From: CAZSXU01 sp964610505
GTDB lineage: Bacteria; Arandabacterota; Arandabacteria; JAGLYR01
Length of the DNA: 64,000 bases
Assembly: GCA_964610505.1 (NCBI GenBank)
Contig: CAZSXU010000002.1
Span: forward strand, 124,001 to 188,000
Direction of reading: 5' to 3'
Part shown: positions 1-9,384 of the stretch, in pieces
Position numbering within the stretch: the stretch's first letter is position 1
Layout: each line of letters begins with the position of its first letter
Program-made: the position numbers and the translations under genes
Notes under the pieces: generated by a model
Told to the model about the DNA's origin: nothing
Seen by the model: the letters and a program-made list of their open reading frames with translations, nothing else
The model's database searches: none

Positions 1-72
1 GTCACGGTGATCCTGGGGGACGACGACGTCTGGCGGAATTGTCGGCTCGATCCGCACGGGTCGCGTTGGTGA
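1..72 (+). CDS. Possible 3' end of an unidentified upstream gene
   Basis: From the first base, one plus-strand frame runs 23 codons to a TGA at 70-72 and ends ...DPHGSRW. It would be the tail of a gene that starts outside the window. Too little is present to name it, and the reading could be chance. The bases from 73 to the DUF4321 start hold no feature I can support. Confidence 0.25.
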   Translation, partial: VTVILGDDDVWRNCRLDPHGSRW

Positions 73-192
73 CCCGCGTTCGGACGAAGGCCGGTTGTTG
101 CGCCGGAGCGGCAAAACAACGACACGTACGTGTGGCGCCGGAGCCCCTGTCGGGCGGGCATCGCGATCCGGAAGCCAGAATCGGGGATGGCC

Positions 193-459
193 ATGGCAAA
201 AGGTCGGGGGATCGGGTTTCTTCTCACCATCATCGTCGTCGGGGTCTTGATCGGGGGCGTGATCGGCGAGATCATAGGTCTTCTTCTGCCCGAGGGTGTG
301 ATTAAGGAGTTCTTCATTCGCTCGGTTCGGTCGTCGGTTGGACCGGTAACGCTTGATCTTCACGCGTTTTCCATTACACTGGGATTCGGACTGAAGCTCA
401 ACATCATCAGCGTTCTCGGCGTCTGTCTGGTCGCATATCTATTTCGCTGGTATCGTTGA
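193..459 (+). CDS. Small DUF4321-like membrane protein
   Basis: This is an 88-residue protein made of two hydrophobic segments, about residues 7-30 and 67-84, joined by a short polar region. The N-terminal glycine- and isoleucine-rich helix, the segment after it and the size match the DUF4321 family of small bacterial membrane proteins, whose role is not known. The start at 193 is preferred because GGGG at 183-186 then lies six bases upstream; an ATG at 187 is in frame but has no spaced ribosome site. tatA follows 40 bases later on the same strand, so the two may be co-transcribed. Confidence 0.6.
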   Translation: MAKGRGIGFLLTIIVVGVLIGGVIGEIIGLLLPEGVIKEFFIRSVRSSVGPVTLDLHAFSITLGFGLKLNIISVLGVCLVAYLFRWYR

Positions 460-499
460 CGAAACGGCGCACGTTCGGCTTCATGCCATGGAGGGGCAT

Positions 500-724
500 A
501 TGTTCGGTGGTGGGATTGGCGCTCAAGAACTGCTCCTGATCTTCTTGATCGTGTTGCTTCTGTTTGGCGCACGGCGGTTGCCCGAGGTCGGAAAGAGCCT
601 CGGGCAGGGAATCCGGCAATTTCGCAGTGCAACCAAGGGGATTCGAGACGAGATCGAAAGTTCGGGGGAAACCCCGACCGAGAACAAGGTCAAGAAGGAA
701 GAGGACGAGAGCAAGAAGGCGTAG
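500..724 (+). CDS. tatA: Sec-independent protein translocase subunit TatA/TatE
   Basis: TatA oligomers form the pore or membrane-thinning patch of the twin-arginine pathway, which exports folded proteins. The 74-residue product has the family layout: a short N-terminal transmembrane helix (about residues 6-20), the FG hinge, an amphipathic helix beginning RRLPEVGKSLG, then a charged, lysine- and glutamate-rich tail. The ATG at 500 is chosen over the one at 488 because GGAGGGG at 490-496 sits just upstream of it. TatB and TatC are not in the window. A strong terminator follows at 847-878. Confidence 0.93.
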   Translation: MFGGGIGAQELLLIFLIVLLLFGARRLPEVGKSLGQGIRQFRSATKGIRDEIESSGETPTENKVKKEEDESKKA

Positions 725-846
725 TCCGATTTTCGGGGACCCGGTTGCGCCGGGAGTTCGCGTCACGCATGTCTTGCCTTTTGGATGCGGGCTTTCGGGG
801 TGCCGAGCATGACCGGAGATCTCGGATACGCCCGAATGCAAGAGGA

Positions 847-878
847 CGGGGTGCCGCATTGCGGCACCCCGTTTCTTT
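847..878 (+). terminator. Rho-independent terminator after tatA
   Basis: A perfect 11-bp stem (CGGGGTGCCGC pairing with GCGGCACCCCG) with a three-base ATT loop is followed by TTTCTTT. It lies between tatA and the convergent ppiD gene. The T tract is on the plus-strand side; on the minus strand the following bases are only mildly T-rich, so two-way action is possible but less certain. Confidence 0.85.
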
Positions 879-967
879 CGAAGCCAGTGGACCGATGGTT
901 CGATGTGCTTCCTTGCGCCGCCCGGTCTTGCTCACGAGGGAGGTCTGTGAATCATTCGGGCCGGGAT

Positions 968-2767
968 CTAGGATGAAACCGGACCGCGGTCGCGATAGTC
1001 CTCGATCTTGGCGGTTTCGTAGATCTGATTGAACCACAGGCTAAACGCGGTTTGCTGCTTGCGCAGCAACAGCTGTGTCTTGATCGAATCCTTCTCGTTC
1101 GCGTACGCCTCCTCATCGAGCGGTGTTCTCTCGTCCACCCGAGCGATGGCAAAGCCGTAGCGCGTCTCCAGAACCGCGGACATCTCGTCCTCGGGAAGAG
1201 CAAACACGGTTCCGATGAACGCGGGATCGGCCGTCACGCTTCCCGTCGCCGAGGTCTCGCTGAAGGGCCCCGAGTGTCGAATGGACTCCGAGGGGGCGGC
1301 CTGTTCGAGTGTCTTGCCGCCGGCAATCTGGGTGGCGACCTCCTCGGCCTTCTCCCTGGCCATCTCCCGACGTTGATCGGTTTCGAAGCCGCGCGTGACG
1401 ACGTCGCGGACGTCATCGAACGGCGGGATTCGCGAGTCGGTTCGGGAGGCGACCTGGGCCACAATGAAAGCGTCGCTCAGCTCAAACGGCCCGATCACGG
1501 TATCGACCGCTTCCTTGAAAGCCTGCCGGGTTGCGCGCAGGGAACGACCGACCCCGGGAATGTAGCCGCCCTCGGCGAAGGGGTCCGTCGTGACGATCTC
1601 GAGCCCGGCGGCCTCGGCGGCCTCAACGAAGCTCCGCTTCGTCGCCGCGGAATCGAAGGCGGCCGCCAATGTCCAGATGTCCTCGATCGTTCGCCGACTC
1701 GGTTTGAGCTCAAGAAGGATGTGTCGAGCCCGGACCTTGTCGCCGTCCTTGTCCTCCACTTTGATCACGTGATACCCGAATCGGGTCTTGACCGGTTCGC
1801 CGACTTGCCCGACGCCCAGAGAGAAGGCCGCATCGGAAAACTCCTTGACCATTTCGCCGCGGCCGAAGAATCCCAGGTCCCCGCCTTTCTCCGCGGAACC
1901 GGAATCGTCGGAGTAAATCTCGGCCAGCTCGCCGAAGTCTTCCCCCTTGTCCAGGTCGGCGTAGATCTCGTCGAGTTGTTCCAGAACGACCTGCTCGTCT
2001 TCGGGGCTGGGTTCCTTGGGCCACCGGACGATCCGCAGACTCACCTGATCGGGTTGCCGGTAGTCCTCCTCATGACTCCGGTAGTAGATGAGGAGTTCTT
2101 CGTCCGTCCAGGCGACCTCCCGATCCGAGAAATCGGACGGTCCGAAGAACGCATAGGATACCTTCACCTGCACGTTCTGTTTGATAAAGGCATCCCGGAC
2201 TTCGTCCTCCGTGACGCGCACCGAGGAGATGATCTCCTGTTCGAGTTTCATGCGCGGGATCTGAGACCGGACGTGGTATTCGAGGGAGCGCCAATCGTAG
2301 CGCGGATCCTGGAGAGCCTGGAGGTACTTCGCATGGTCGAACTGCCCGTCGGTCTGAAAAGCCTCCATGCGGCGCACCTCGGCGGGCGGATTTCCTTTGA
2401 CCTGCATCAGGATCTCCTCATCCAATACCCGAATATCGCGCTTGCGAATCTGCTGGGCGATCAATACATCGGCCACGAGGCCCTCCCAGGCCTCCTCGCG
2501 AAGCTGCAGCGCATCATCCTCGGTGGACGGGCGACGGCCGTTCTCGGCTTCGTAGGCGGCGAACGCCTGTTCGACCGCCCGGCTGTACATGGCTGCGGAG
2601 ATCTTGTCTCCGTTGATGTTTCCGATGATACCCATATCCTGGGAACGGTTTCCACCTGCCCCCGTATCCAGCACGTCGGCACCCCAGATCAGGCCGATGG
2701 ACCCGACGAAGGCCACCACCACAATCCAGAGGATCCACTTGGTTCCCGACCGCAATTCCTTCAGCAT
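968..2767 (-). CDS. ppiD: PpiD-like periplasmic peptidyl-prolyl isomerase/chaperone
   Basis: The 599-residue protein has one N-terminal transmembrane anchor (about residues 10-30), a SurA/PpiD-type chaperone domain, and a parvulin domain at roughly 225-345 with the typical GGDLGFFGRGEMV and FGYHVIKV segments. A second, more divergent parvulin-like segment starts with ARHILLE. PpiD is anchored in the inner membrane and helps newly exported outer-membrane and periplasmic proteins fold, which fits the many barrel proteins encoded nearby. A run of AGGAAGG lies about ten bases before the ATG. Its promoter at 2847-2875 is back-to-back with that of the M23 gene. Confidence 0.88.
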   Translation of the reverse strand: MLKELRSGTKWILWIVVVAFVGSIGLIWGADVLDTGAGGNRSQDMGIIGNINGDKISAAMYSRAVEQAFAAYEAENGRRPSTEDDALQLREEAWEGLVADVLIAQQIRKRDIRVLDEEILMQVKGNPPAEVRRMEAFQTDGQFDHAKYLQALQDPRYDWRSLEYHVRSQIPRMKLEQEIISSVRVTEDEVRDAFIKQNVQVKVSYAFFGPSDFSDREVAWTDEELLIYYRSHEEDYRQPDQVSLRIVRWPKEPSPEDEQVVLEQLDEIYADLDKGEDFGELAEIYSDDSGSAEKGGDLGFFGRGEMVKEFSDAAFSLGVGQVGEPVKTRFGYHVIKVEDKDGDKVRARHILLELKPSRRTIEDIWTLAAAFDSAATKRSFVEAAEAAGLEIVTTDPFAEGGYIPGVGRSLRATRQAFKEAVDTVIGPFELSDAFIVAQVASRTDSRIPPFDDVRDVVTRGFETDQRREMAREKAEEVATQIAGGKTLEQAAPSESIRHSGPFSETSATGSVTADPAFIGTVFALPEDEMSAVLETRYGFAIARVDERTPLDEEAYANEKDSIKTQLLLRKQQTAFSLWFNQIYETAKIEDYRDRGPVSS

Positions 2768-2810
2768 CTCGTCGTTCCTTCCTGATTACTTTGTCGCCCG
2801 AAGGCTCGAA

Positions 2811-2828
2811 GGCCCGCGACGGCGGGCC
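2811..2828 (-). other. Hairpin in the 5' leader of ppiD
   Basis: GGCCCGC and GCGGGCC form a perfect 7-bp stem with a GACG loop, just downstream of the predicted ppiD start of transcription. No T tract follows, so it is not an obvious terminator. It may protect the 5' end or simply reflect GC-rich sequence. Confidence 0.4.
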
Positions 2829-2846
2829 CACAGGGATACGCCAATA

Positions 2847-2875
2847 AGAATACCAATCGCCATGCGGGCTGACAA
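2847..2875 (-). promoter_or_regulatory. ppiD promoter (sigma-70 type)
   Basis: Read on the minus strand, TTGTCA is followed after 17 bases by TATTCT. It points toward ppiD, and its -35 box lies only 22 bases from the -35 box of the oppositely directed promoter at 2898-2926. Confidence 0.7.
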
Positions 2876-2897
2876 GTAAATTCTGGCTGTCGCCGGC

Positions 2898-2926
2898 TTG
2901 ACAATTCCCGCGCCGACCTCTAGCCT
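2898..2926 (+). promoter_or_regulatory. Promoter for the M23 peptidase gene
   Basis: TTGACA at 2898-2903 is followed after 17 bases by TAGCCT at 2921-2926. Because the promoter covers any earlier start, it supports translation starting at 2991 rather than upstream. Confidence 0.7.
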
Positions 2927-2990
2927 GAATCCCTCTCGCATCGCGAGACCGGTTCTTGACCCCCGACGGCCGAGAGAGGGAAATCCGGAC

Positions 2991-5408
2991 ATGTGGATAC
3001 GAGGTATGCGGACCACCTGGCGGACGCGGCGCGTCCATCGGGAGCGGTGTTGGAGCCCCCTTTCTGCGGGCGGGTACGGCGGTCGGGCGGGTTCGTGGCG
3101 GGCGGGGTTGATCCTGGCGGTCGGGATGAGCGCATCGGTTTCGGCACGGGCGGGAGAACCGTACGTCTGGCCGCTGGGAGACTTCGACTGCATCACGTCG
3201 TCCTTCTGCGACTACCGCCCGGGGCATTTCCATGCGGGCATCGACCTGTCCACCGGGGGGACGGAGGGCCTGGCGGTATTCGCCGCGGATTCGGGGTGGG
3301 TGTCCCGGGCTCGCGCGTCCTGCGGGGGGTATGGGAAGGCTGTGTACGTCGGCCTCGAGGATGGCCGGACCGCGGTCTACGCGCATTTGTCCCGCTTCTC
3401 GCCCGCCGTCGCCCGGGTGATCCGGCAGGAACAGCGACGGCGTGGATCCTACGAAGTGGATCTGTCACTGGACCCCGGCGTCATTCGGGTGGCCCGCGGA
3501 GAAATCATCGGCTACACGGGCCAGACGGGAGCGGGACCTCCGCACCTCCATTTCGAGCTTCGCGACCCGAACCAACATCCCGTCAACCCGCTTGCGAGCG
3601 GCGTTCTCGTGGAGGACGGCATTGCCCCCGTCCTGACCCGGTTGATCTTCCGCCCTCTGGATCACGCGTCGTTTGTGAATGGAGGGCGGTCGGAGCTCGA
3701 GGTCGATCTGCGGTGGAGCCCGGCCGAAGGGTGCTACGTGCCGTCCGAGAAGGTGATCTGCTCCGGGCGCGTCGGCCTGCTGCTCGAGGGCTATGATCGT
3801 GTGAATGCCTGTGCAAGGAATCTGTCTCTCAACGTTATCACGCTCGGTCTGGACGGGGAGACCGCTTTCGAAATCCATCTTCACGAGTTCGGCTACGATG
3901 AGACCGGCCGCATCGATACCTACTATGACCGCGGCCGCCGTCGCTCCCGAAAGGAGGAGTTCCACCGGCTGTTTCGGGCCAAGGGAAACCGGTTTTCCTT
4001 CTGCGATCCCTGGCGGGAGGGAGACGGCGTGATTCGCTACGGACGCGACGAGGGGGCGGGCCTGAAACCGGGCGTGCACGCTGTCGCGGTACGGGCCCGG
4101 GACGCCGCCGGAAACGCCTCGGAGGCGCGCGTGGATCTGGTTCTCAACGAAGCCCCGATGATTCGGGAGATCGACGTTCGGCCGACCGAGGGGGGGGTGG
4201 AGGTTACGACCACGGTCCAAGATCCCGAGGGCGACGACGTCTCGGTTCGCGTTCGGGCCGTTCGTGATCGCGGGAAGACATGGGTTGAGAGGCGGGCGGA
4301 GCGTCTGGAAAGCGGCCGGTTCAGGGCGTTTCTTCCCGGGATCGAGCCCGACGGGGCCGGCGTCGCGGTGGACGCCGCGGATCGGTGGGGCAGTCCTTCG
4401 AACCCGCAGTACCGGGACCTCGGTCCATGCACCCGACCGTCGAAGGGGACCTCGCTCGATGTCCGAGCGGATCTGGGTCCGACCCTGGACTACCTGGACA
4501 TCGAGATCGAGAGTTCGGTGTCTCTGACCCACCCCCCCACGGTCTGGTTTCCCGGTCTTGACACCCAAGCTTCGCAGGGCCCCATTGCACAGGTCGGCCC
4601 CTCTCTCTATCGGGCGGTCGTTCCCCTCACGAGGGAATTCAACGGTCGGGTCCCCGTTCGGGCGGCCGGTCGCGCGTTGGATGGAGGCGTTCTGGAGGGC
4701 GGTTGCGAGATTTGCATCTGGAGCGTCTCGCCGGAAGCGGGGGGGCGGTTGGTGTACCCGGCGGACAGCGGTCGGGAGGTTTTTTCCGCGCGGATCCCTC
4801 CGGGGAAAGCCTACCGGGATCTCTGGTTGATCGCCCGCCCCGGCGAGCCGTGGTCGGGATTCGGGGACGTCCGGCCGGCCGGAAGCACCCTAGAGATTCA
4901 CCCGCCGGACGCCGTGTTCGCCGGCCCCGTATCGATCGCTCTGTCTTGGGAAGGACCGGGACCGCCCGCGGAGCGAATGGGAATCTGCTCGGTCTGTGAG
5001 GGTTCCGGTTGGGAATGGGTGGGGGGGCGGCCGGATTCGGCCGGCGGGAGGTTCCGGTCTTCGGTTCGCTATCTCAGCGGGTTCTGCCTCGGCGTGGATT
5101 CGGTCTCTCCCCGAGTCCGAATCGTCAAACCCGCGGAGGGAACTCACCGGGCGACCGTCGAAAGAATATTCCGGGCCACGGCCTCGGACGGAGGTTCGGG
5201 TCTGGGGTGCGAGTCCGTCGGGATGGAACTGGACGGGGACCGGCTCATTACGGAGTTTGATCCCGAGCTCGACTTGATGGTGGCCGAGGTGGACACCCCC
5301 CTGTCCCCCGGCAGGCACGTACTCAGGGTCTGGGCGGAGGACCGCGCCGGGAACCGTTCCGAATCCAGATCCGCGTTTTGGGTTGACGAGCCGAGTTCAG
5401 GCCCGTAA
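2991..5408 (+). CDS. Secreted M23 (LytM-type) peptidase with C-terminal Ig-like region
   Basis: The 805-residue product begins with an arginine-rich n-region and a hydrophobic stretch ending SARA, so it is probably exported. Residues about 75-195 form an M23 domain: H81 and D85 in HAGID, H132 in YAHLS, and the HLHFE pair H185/H187, which are the zinc ligands and catalytic histidines of the family. M23 enzymes cut peptidoglycan cross-bridges or act as envelope proteases. Between the second and last motifs lies an insertion of about 30 residues. The long C-terminal part resembles beta-sandwich or Ig-like repeats (segments near DAAGNASEARVDLV and EDRAGNRSESR) and may bind the substrate. An alternative start is the ATG at 3006. 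Confidence 0.82.
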   Translation: MWIRGMRTTWRTRRVHRERCWSPLSAGGYGGRAGSWRAGLILAVGMSASVSARAGEPYVWPLGDFDCITSSFCDYRPGHFHAGIDLSTGGTEGLAVFAADSGWVSRARASCGGYGKAVYVGLEDGRTAVYAHLSRFSPAVARVIRQEQRRRGSYEVDLSLDPGVIRVARGEIIGYTGQTGAGPPHLHFELRDPNQHPVNPLASGVLVEDGIAPVLTRLIFRPLDHASFVNGGRSELEVDLRWSPAEGCYVPSEKVICSGRVGLLLEGYDRVNACARNLSLNVITLGLDGETAFEIHLHEFGYDETGRIDTYYDRGRRRSRKEEFHRLFRAKGNRFSFCDPWREGDGVIRYGRDEGAGLKPGVHAVAVRARDAAGNASEARVDLVLNEAPMIREIDVRPTEGGVEVTTTVQDPEGDDVSVRVRAVRDRGKTWVERRAERLESGRFRAFLPGIEPDGAGVAVDAADRWGSPSNPQYRDLGPCTRPSKGTSLDVRADLGPTLDYLDIEIESSVSLTHPPTVWFPGLDTQASQGPIAQVGPSLYRAVVPLTREFNGRVPVRAAGRALDGGVLEGGCEICIWSVSPEAGGRLVYPADSGREVFSARIPPGKAYRDLWLIARPGEPWSGFGDVRPAGSTLEIHPPDAVFAGPVSIALSWEGPGPPAERMGICSVCEGSGWEWVGGRPDSAGGRFRSSVRYLSGFCLGVDSVSPRVRIVKPAEGTHRATVERIFRATASDGGSGLGCESVGMELDGDRLITEFDPELDLMVAEVDTPLSPGRHVLRVWAEDRAGNRSESRSAFWVDEPSSGP

Positions 5409-5411
5409 GCT
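5383..5411 (+). promoter_or_regulatory. dnaE promoter overlapping the end of the M23 gene
   Basis: TTGACG at 5383-5388 and TAAGCT at 5406-5411 are separated by 17 bases. The TAA stop of the M23 gene lies within the -10 box. The expected transcript start, near 5418, is about 100 bases upstream of the chosen dnaE start. Confidence 0.65.
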
Positions 5412-5514
5412 CTCATGCGCGACGTGCATGGACCCTTCCGGATTCGTGCATGATTCAGGCGGCCGGGGACATCGGATCGCGTGCCCTCTATCTTCCTTCC
5501 GGAATCGACAACCG

Positions 5515-8500
5515 ATGCGTCACGCGGCATTCGTTCACCTGCATAACCACTCCCACTACAGCCTTCTGGACGGCGCGATGAAGGTCGAGAACATGATCGC
5601 CGCGGCTCAGAAGGCCCGCATGCCCGCGCTGGCCCTTACCGACCACGGCAATCTCTTCGGCGCCGTCGAGTTCTACATGAAAGCCACGGCCAAGGGGATC
5701 AAGCCCATCGTGGGGTGCGAGGTCTACGTCGCCCGGGAGTCGCGGCACAGACGCAGGGAAGAGGGGCTCCATTCGGAGAGATCCCATCACCTGATCCTGC
5801 TGGCCCGAGATCGTCGCGGCTACCAGAATCTGTTGAAGCTGTGTTCGCTGGGATACCTTGAGGGTTTCTACTACCGCCCCCGAATCGACAAGGAGATCCT
5901 TGCGGAGTACGGCGAAGGGTTGCTCGGGCTCAGTGCCTGCCTTCGGGGCGAAATCGCCTCCTCGGTTCTTTCCGGGCGAATGGACGACGCGTGCCGTACG
6001 GCGGAGTGGTTCCGGGACCTGTTCGGCCCGGACGGGTTCTACCTGGAGATCCAGGACCACGGAATGGAGGAGGACCGGGACGCCGTTCGAGGCATCCTGG
6101 AGGTCAGCCGAAAAACCGGGATCCCCGTCGTGGCGACCAACGACTGTCACTACCTGGACCGGGAACACGCCCGCGCCCAGGATATCCTGGTCTGTATCCA
6201 GACCGGGAAAGACCTCAGCGATCCGGGCCGTCTGCGTCTGGCGACCGAGGAATTCTACTTCAAGACGCCCGAGGAGATGGCGGTTCTGTTCGCCGAAGTC
6301 CCCGAGGCCATCCGCAATACCATCGAGGTGGCCGAGAAGTGCAACCTCGAGATCGAGCTGGGGAAGATTCTCCTGCCCGATTTCCCACTCCCCGAGGAAT
6401 ATACGAGCGCCGACGAGTATATGGAGATTCTGGCGCGCAAGGGCCTCGAAGAACGCTATGAGCGGCTGACTCCCGAAATCGAAGAGCGCTTTCGGGCGGA
6501 GGTCGCCATGATCGGTCAGATGGGTTTTGCCAGCTACTTCCTGATCATCCGGGACCTGATCGAAGCCGCCCGCGAGAAAGGGATCCCCGTGGGACCCGGC
6601 CGCGGATCGGCCGCCGGCTGCCTCATCGCGTATTCTCTGGGGATCACGGAACTGGACCCGCTCGAACACGATCTTCTCTTCGAGAGATTCCTCAATCCCG
6701 AGCGGATCGGGATGCCGGACATCGATATCGATTTCTGTTTCGAACGGCGCGGCGAGGTACTGGAGTACGCCGTGCAGCGGTACGGCCAGGACAACGTTTG
6801 TCAGATCATCACCTTCGGAACCATGGCCGCCCGGGCCGCCATTCGCGACGTGGGTCGTGTGCTGGGACTTGCCTATGCCGAAGTCGATCGGATCGCGAAG
6901 CTCGTGCCCACGGATCTGGGTATCACCCTTCAAGCCGCCCTGGACAAGAACCCCGAGTTGGCCGACCTTGCGGAATCGGACCCGCGCGTGAAGGAACTCA
7001 TCGGCCATGCGAAAACCCTGGAGGGGCTCGCGAGGCACGCCTCGACCCACGCGGCCGGAGTTCTCATCACGCCGGGCCGGCTGGTCGACTACGTTCCCCT
7101 GTACAAGTCGAGCAAGGGCGAAATCACAACCCAGTATGACATGAAATCGGTGGAGAAAATCGGTCTTCTCAAGATGGATATCCTGGGTCTTCGAACGCTC
7201 ACCGTCATCGAAAACACACTGCGGCTGGTCGAGCAGCACACGGGTCGCGCGCTTTCCTCCTCAGAGATTCCCCTGGACGACCCCCACGCATACGAGATGC
7301 TTTCCGAGGGGTCCACCGTGGCGATCTTCCAGCTGGAGTCCGGGGGCATGCGGGACCTCCTGCGCCGGCTGAAGCCGACGGCCTTCGACGATATCGTGGC
7401 GGTCAACGCCCTTCACCGGCCGGGCCCGCTCAGCAGCGGCATGGTGGATGATTTCATTTCCCGGAAGCATGGGCTGAAGACGATCGAATATCTCCACTCG
7501 ATCCTGGAACCCATCCTGAAGGAAACGTACGGTGTCATCCTGTATCAGGAGCAGGTGATGCGGATCGCCGCGGAGATGGGAGGATTCTCCCTCGGCCAGG
7601 CGGACATTCTGCGGAGGGCAATGGGGAAGAAGGAGCCCGAGGCCATGGCTCGGCAGCGGGAGCTGTTCCTCGACGGCGCATCGAAGAGGAAGATTTCCAA
7701 GAGCGTTGCGGAGCGGATATTCGACCTCATGGCCCATTTTGCCGGATACGGGTTCAACAAGTCCCACTCCGCCGCCTACGCCCTGCTCTCTCTCAGGACC
7801 GCCTATCTGAAGGCGCACTATCCGAAAGAGTTCATGGCCGCCACCCTTTCGTCGGAGATGGGGAACAGCGACCGCGTTCTGGTGTTGATTGATGAGTGCA
7901 GACGCATGGGGATTCCGGTTCTTCCCCCCGACGTTAATGAGTCGGAGGAGAACTTCACCGTCGTGAGCGAGGGCATCCGCTTTGGACTGAGCGCCGTGAA
8001 GAACATCGGCGTTTCAGCGGCCAAAGCCATTGTGGATGCCCGCAAGAAAGAGGGACGCTTTCGCTCGCTACGGCACCTCTCCACGGTGACGGATCTTCGA
8101 AGCATCAACCGTCGAGTCCTCGAATCGCTGGCGATGGCGGGAGGGATGGACAGCCTGGGAGGGCACCGGGCGCAGCTGATGGCGGAGGTGTCCAGGGCCC
8201 TGGAGGGAGGGCTTCGAATCCAGCGCGACCGCGAGCGCGGGCAGGCGTCTCTCTTTGGAGAGGGAGACGTCGAGATCGCGGTCGAGAACCTCCCGGATGT
8301 GGAACCCTGGAGCGAAGAGGAGATCATGCGACAGGAGCGGGACGCGCTGGGATTCTATCTCTCGAGCCACCCGCTCGATCGCTACCGGGCGGAAATTGAG
8401 ACCTGTTCTACGGTCGCCGTGTCAGCGCTTCGGGAGCTGGGGGATTCGGTGTCGGTCCGTCTGGGCGGAATCCTGACGGGGGTCAAGACCACCGTAGACC

Positions 8501-8970
8501 GCAAAGGAAACAGCATGGCCTTCGCCACCCTCGAAGACTTCACGGGAACCGTCGAACTCCTGGTGTTCTCGGATCCGTACGGGAAGTTCCAGACGCTCAT
8601 CCAGCCCGAATCGCCCGTCCTGGTTACGGGCCGGACAACCTGCCGCGAGAACGAGGAACCGAAGATCATCGTGGGCAAGGTGGTTTCCCTCTCGGGCACG
8701 CTGGATGACATTCCCGCCGCCGTCCATCTTCGAATCCGGGCGGATCGACTCGATGAGGTTCTCGTGCGAGACCTGGAAAATCTGCTGGAGCGGTATCCCG
8801 GGAACAGCCGGATTCTCTTTCATCTGGTGGCGGAAGACCGGGGGGAAATCGAAATGAACGTCCGGGAGAAGCGGATCGCCCCGAAAAGGGAAGTGGTGGA
8901 CGAGCTCCGTCGGCTCGTGGGCGAGCAGGATGTCTGGGTGGCAACATGCCCGGTGGACGATTGGGCCTAG
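5515..8970 (+). CDS. dnaE: DNA polymerase III alpha subunit
   Basis: The 1151-residue protein is the replicative polymerase subunit. It opens with a PHP domain (HLHNHSHYS near residue 9, then TDHGN), followed by the C-family polymerase core with GPGRGSAAGC and the catalytic aspartate motif PDIDIDF at about 401-407. A helix-hairpin-helix region and an OB fold near the C-terminus complete the usual DnaE layout and length. The start at 5515 matches the family's typical N-terminus (MRHAAFVHLHNHS). In-frame ATG 5428 would add 29 residues that look unlike DnaE. The ribosome site is weak. The gene has its own promoter at 5383-5411. Confidence 0.96.
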   Translation: MRHAAFVHLHNHSHYSLLDGAMKVENMIAAAQKARMPALALTDHGNLFGAVEFYMKATAKGIKPIVGCEVYVARESRHRRREEGLHSERSHHLILLARDRRGYQNLLKLCSLGYLEGFYYRPRIDKEILAEYGEGLLGLSACLRGEIASSVLSGRMDDACRTAEWFRDLFGPDGFYLEIQDHGMEEDRDAVRGILEVSRKTGIPVVATNDCHYLDREHARAQDILVCIQTGKDLSDPGRLRLATEEFYFKTPEEMAVLFAEVPEAIRNTIEVAEKCNLEIELGKILLPDFPLPEEYTSADEYMEILARKGLEERYERLTPEIEERFRAEVAMIGQMGFASYFLIIRDLIEAAREKGIPVGPGRGSAAGCLIAYSLGITELDPLEHDLLFERFLNPERIGMPDIDIDFCFERRGEVLEYAVQRYGQDNVCQIITFGTMAARAAIRDVGRVLGLAYAEVDRIAKLVPTDLGITLQAALDKNPELADLAESDPRVKELIGHAKTLEGLARHASTHAAGVLITPGRLVDYVPLYKSSKGEITTQYDMKSVEKIGLLKMDILGLRTLTVIENTLRLVEQHTGRALSSSEIPLDDPHAYEMLSEGSTVAIFQLESGGMRDLLRRLKPTAFDDIVAVNALHRPGPLSSGMVDDFISRKHGLKTIEYLHSILEPILKETYGVILYQEQVMRIAAEMGGFSLGQADILRRAMGKKEPEAMARQRELFLDGASKRKISKSVAERIFDLMAHFAGYGFNKSHSAAYALLSLRTAYLKAHYPKEFMAATLSSEMGNSDRVLVLIDECRRMGIPVLPPDVNESEENFTVVSEGIRFGLSAVKNIGVSAAKAIVDARKKEGRFRSLRHLSTVTDLRSINRRVLESLAMAGGMDSLGGHRAQLMAEVSRALEGGLRIQRDRERGQASLFGEGDVEIAVENLPDVEPWSEEEIMRQERDALGFYLSSHPLDRYRAEIETCSTVAVSALRELGDSVSVRLGGILTGVKTTVDRKGNSMAFATLEDFTGTVELLVFSDPYGKFQTLIQPESPVLVTGRTTCRENEEPKIIVGKVVSLSGTLDDIPAAVHLRIRADRLDEVLVRDLENLLERYPGNSRILFHLVAEDRGEIEMNVREKRIAPKREVVDELRRLVGEQDVWVATCPVDDWA

Positions 8971-9299
8971 GGACCTGTTCCGAGAGGATGCGCACGGGCC
9001 TTGTGCCTGGGCGGAGATTCCGCGGCCGCCCGGGCTACGGCGGCAGGGGGGCGATTTCCGATCGAGGTAGCCGCTCGCGGCGTTGACATACGTGCCGCCC
9101 GGTCTTCTGCTCCGGCCGACTTTCCCCCCGGCCGGCCCCGTGTGATGGCGACCCGTGCTTTTGGAGCGAGCGCCGGAGTCCTGTCGCGCTCGCGAGTCTG
9201 TGCCCCCGAGTTCCCCCGGAGCGTATGCGATCTGTAACCGCCGGTTTTCCGTCTTTCGAGTCCCGGCTTGCGGCTCTCGATTCTCCCCGCGGAATGGGG
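8971..9299. other. Intergenic spacer between dnaE and the barrel gene
   Basis: This stretch of about 330 bases has no gene I can support. Near its end, 9241-9280 carries a CCGGTTTTCC...GCGGCTCTCG sequence related to a short interspersed motif also found near 22993, 29336, 29532 and 29630. A promoter follows directly at 9300. Confidence 0.5.
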
Positions 9300-9329
9300 T
9301 TGACAGCCCTCGTAGGAGGTTGCTACTTT
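9300..9329 (+). promoter_or_regulatory. Promoter for the outer-membrane barrel gene and accA
   Basis: TTGACA at 9300-9305 and TACTTT at 9324-9329 are separated by 18 bases. The predicted transcript would start near 9336, about 50 bases before the chosen start codon. Confidence 0.72.
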
Positions 9330-9384
9330 TGGAGATTGGTGGATGGTCGATGGACAATCTCGACGACAATGGAGGATGGGGGAG

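Noticed and set aside
1052..2785. Long plus-strand open frame of 577 codons opposite ppiD
   Set aside because: It mirrors ppiD on the other strand, shows no protein-family features, and ppiD has clear parvulin motifs and its own promoter. GC-rich codons keep the antisense frame open.
5488..7239. Minus-strand open frame of 583 codons inside dnaE
   Set aside because: Antisense shadow of the PHP and polymerase core of dnaE; no ribosome site or family motif.
8971..9299. Small genes in the spacer after dnaE
   Set aside because: Short frames here have no ribosome site, no hydrophobic or motif pattern, and overlap a dispersed intergenic motif.
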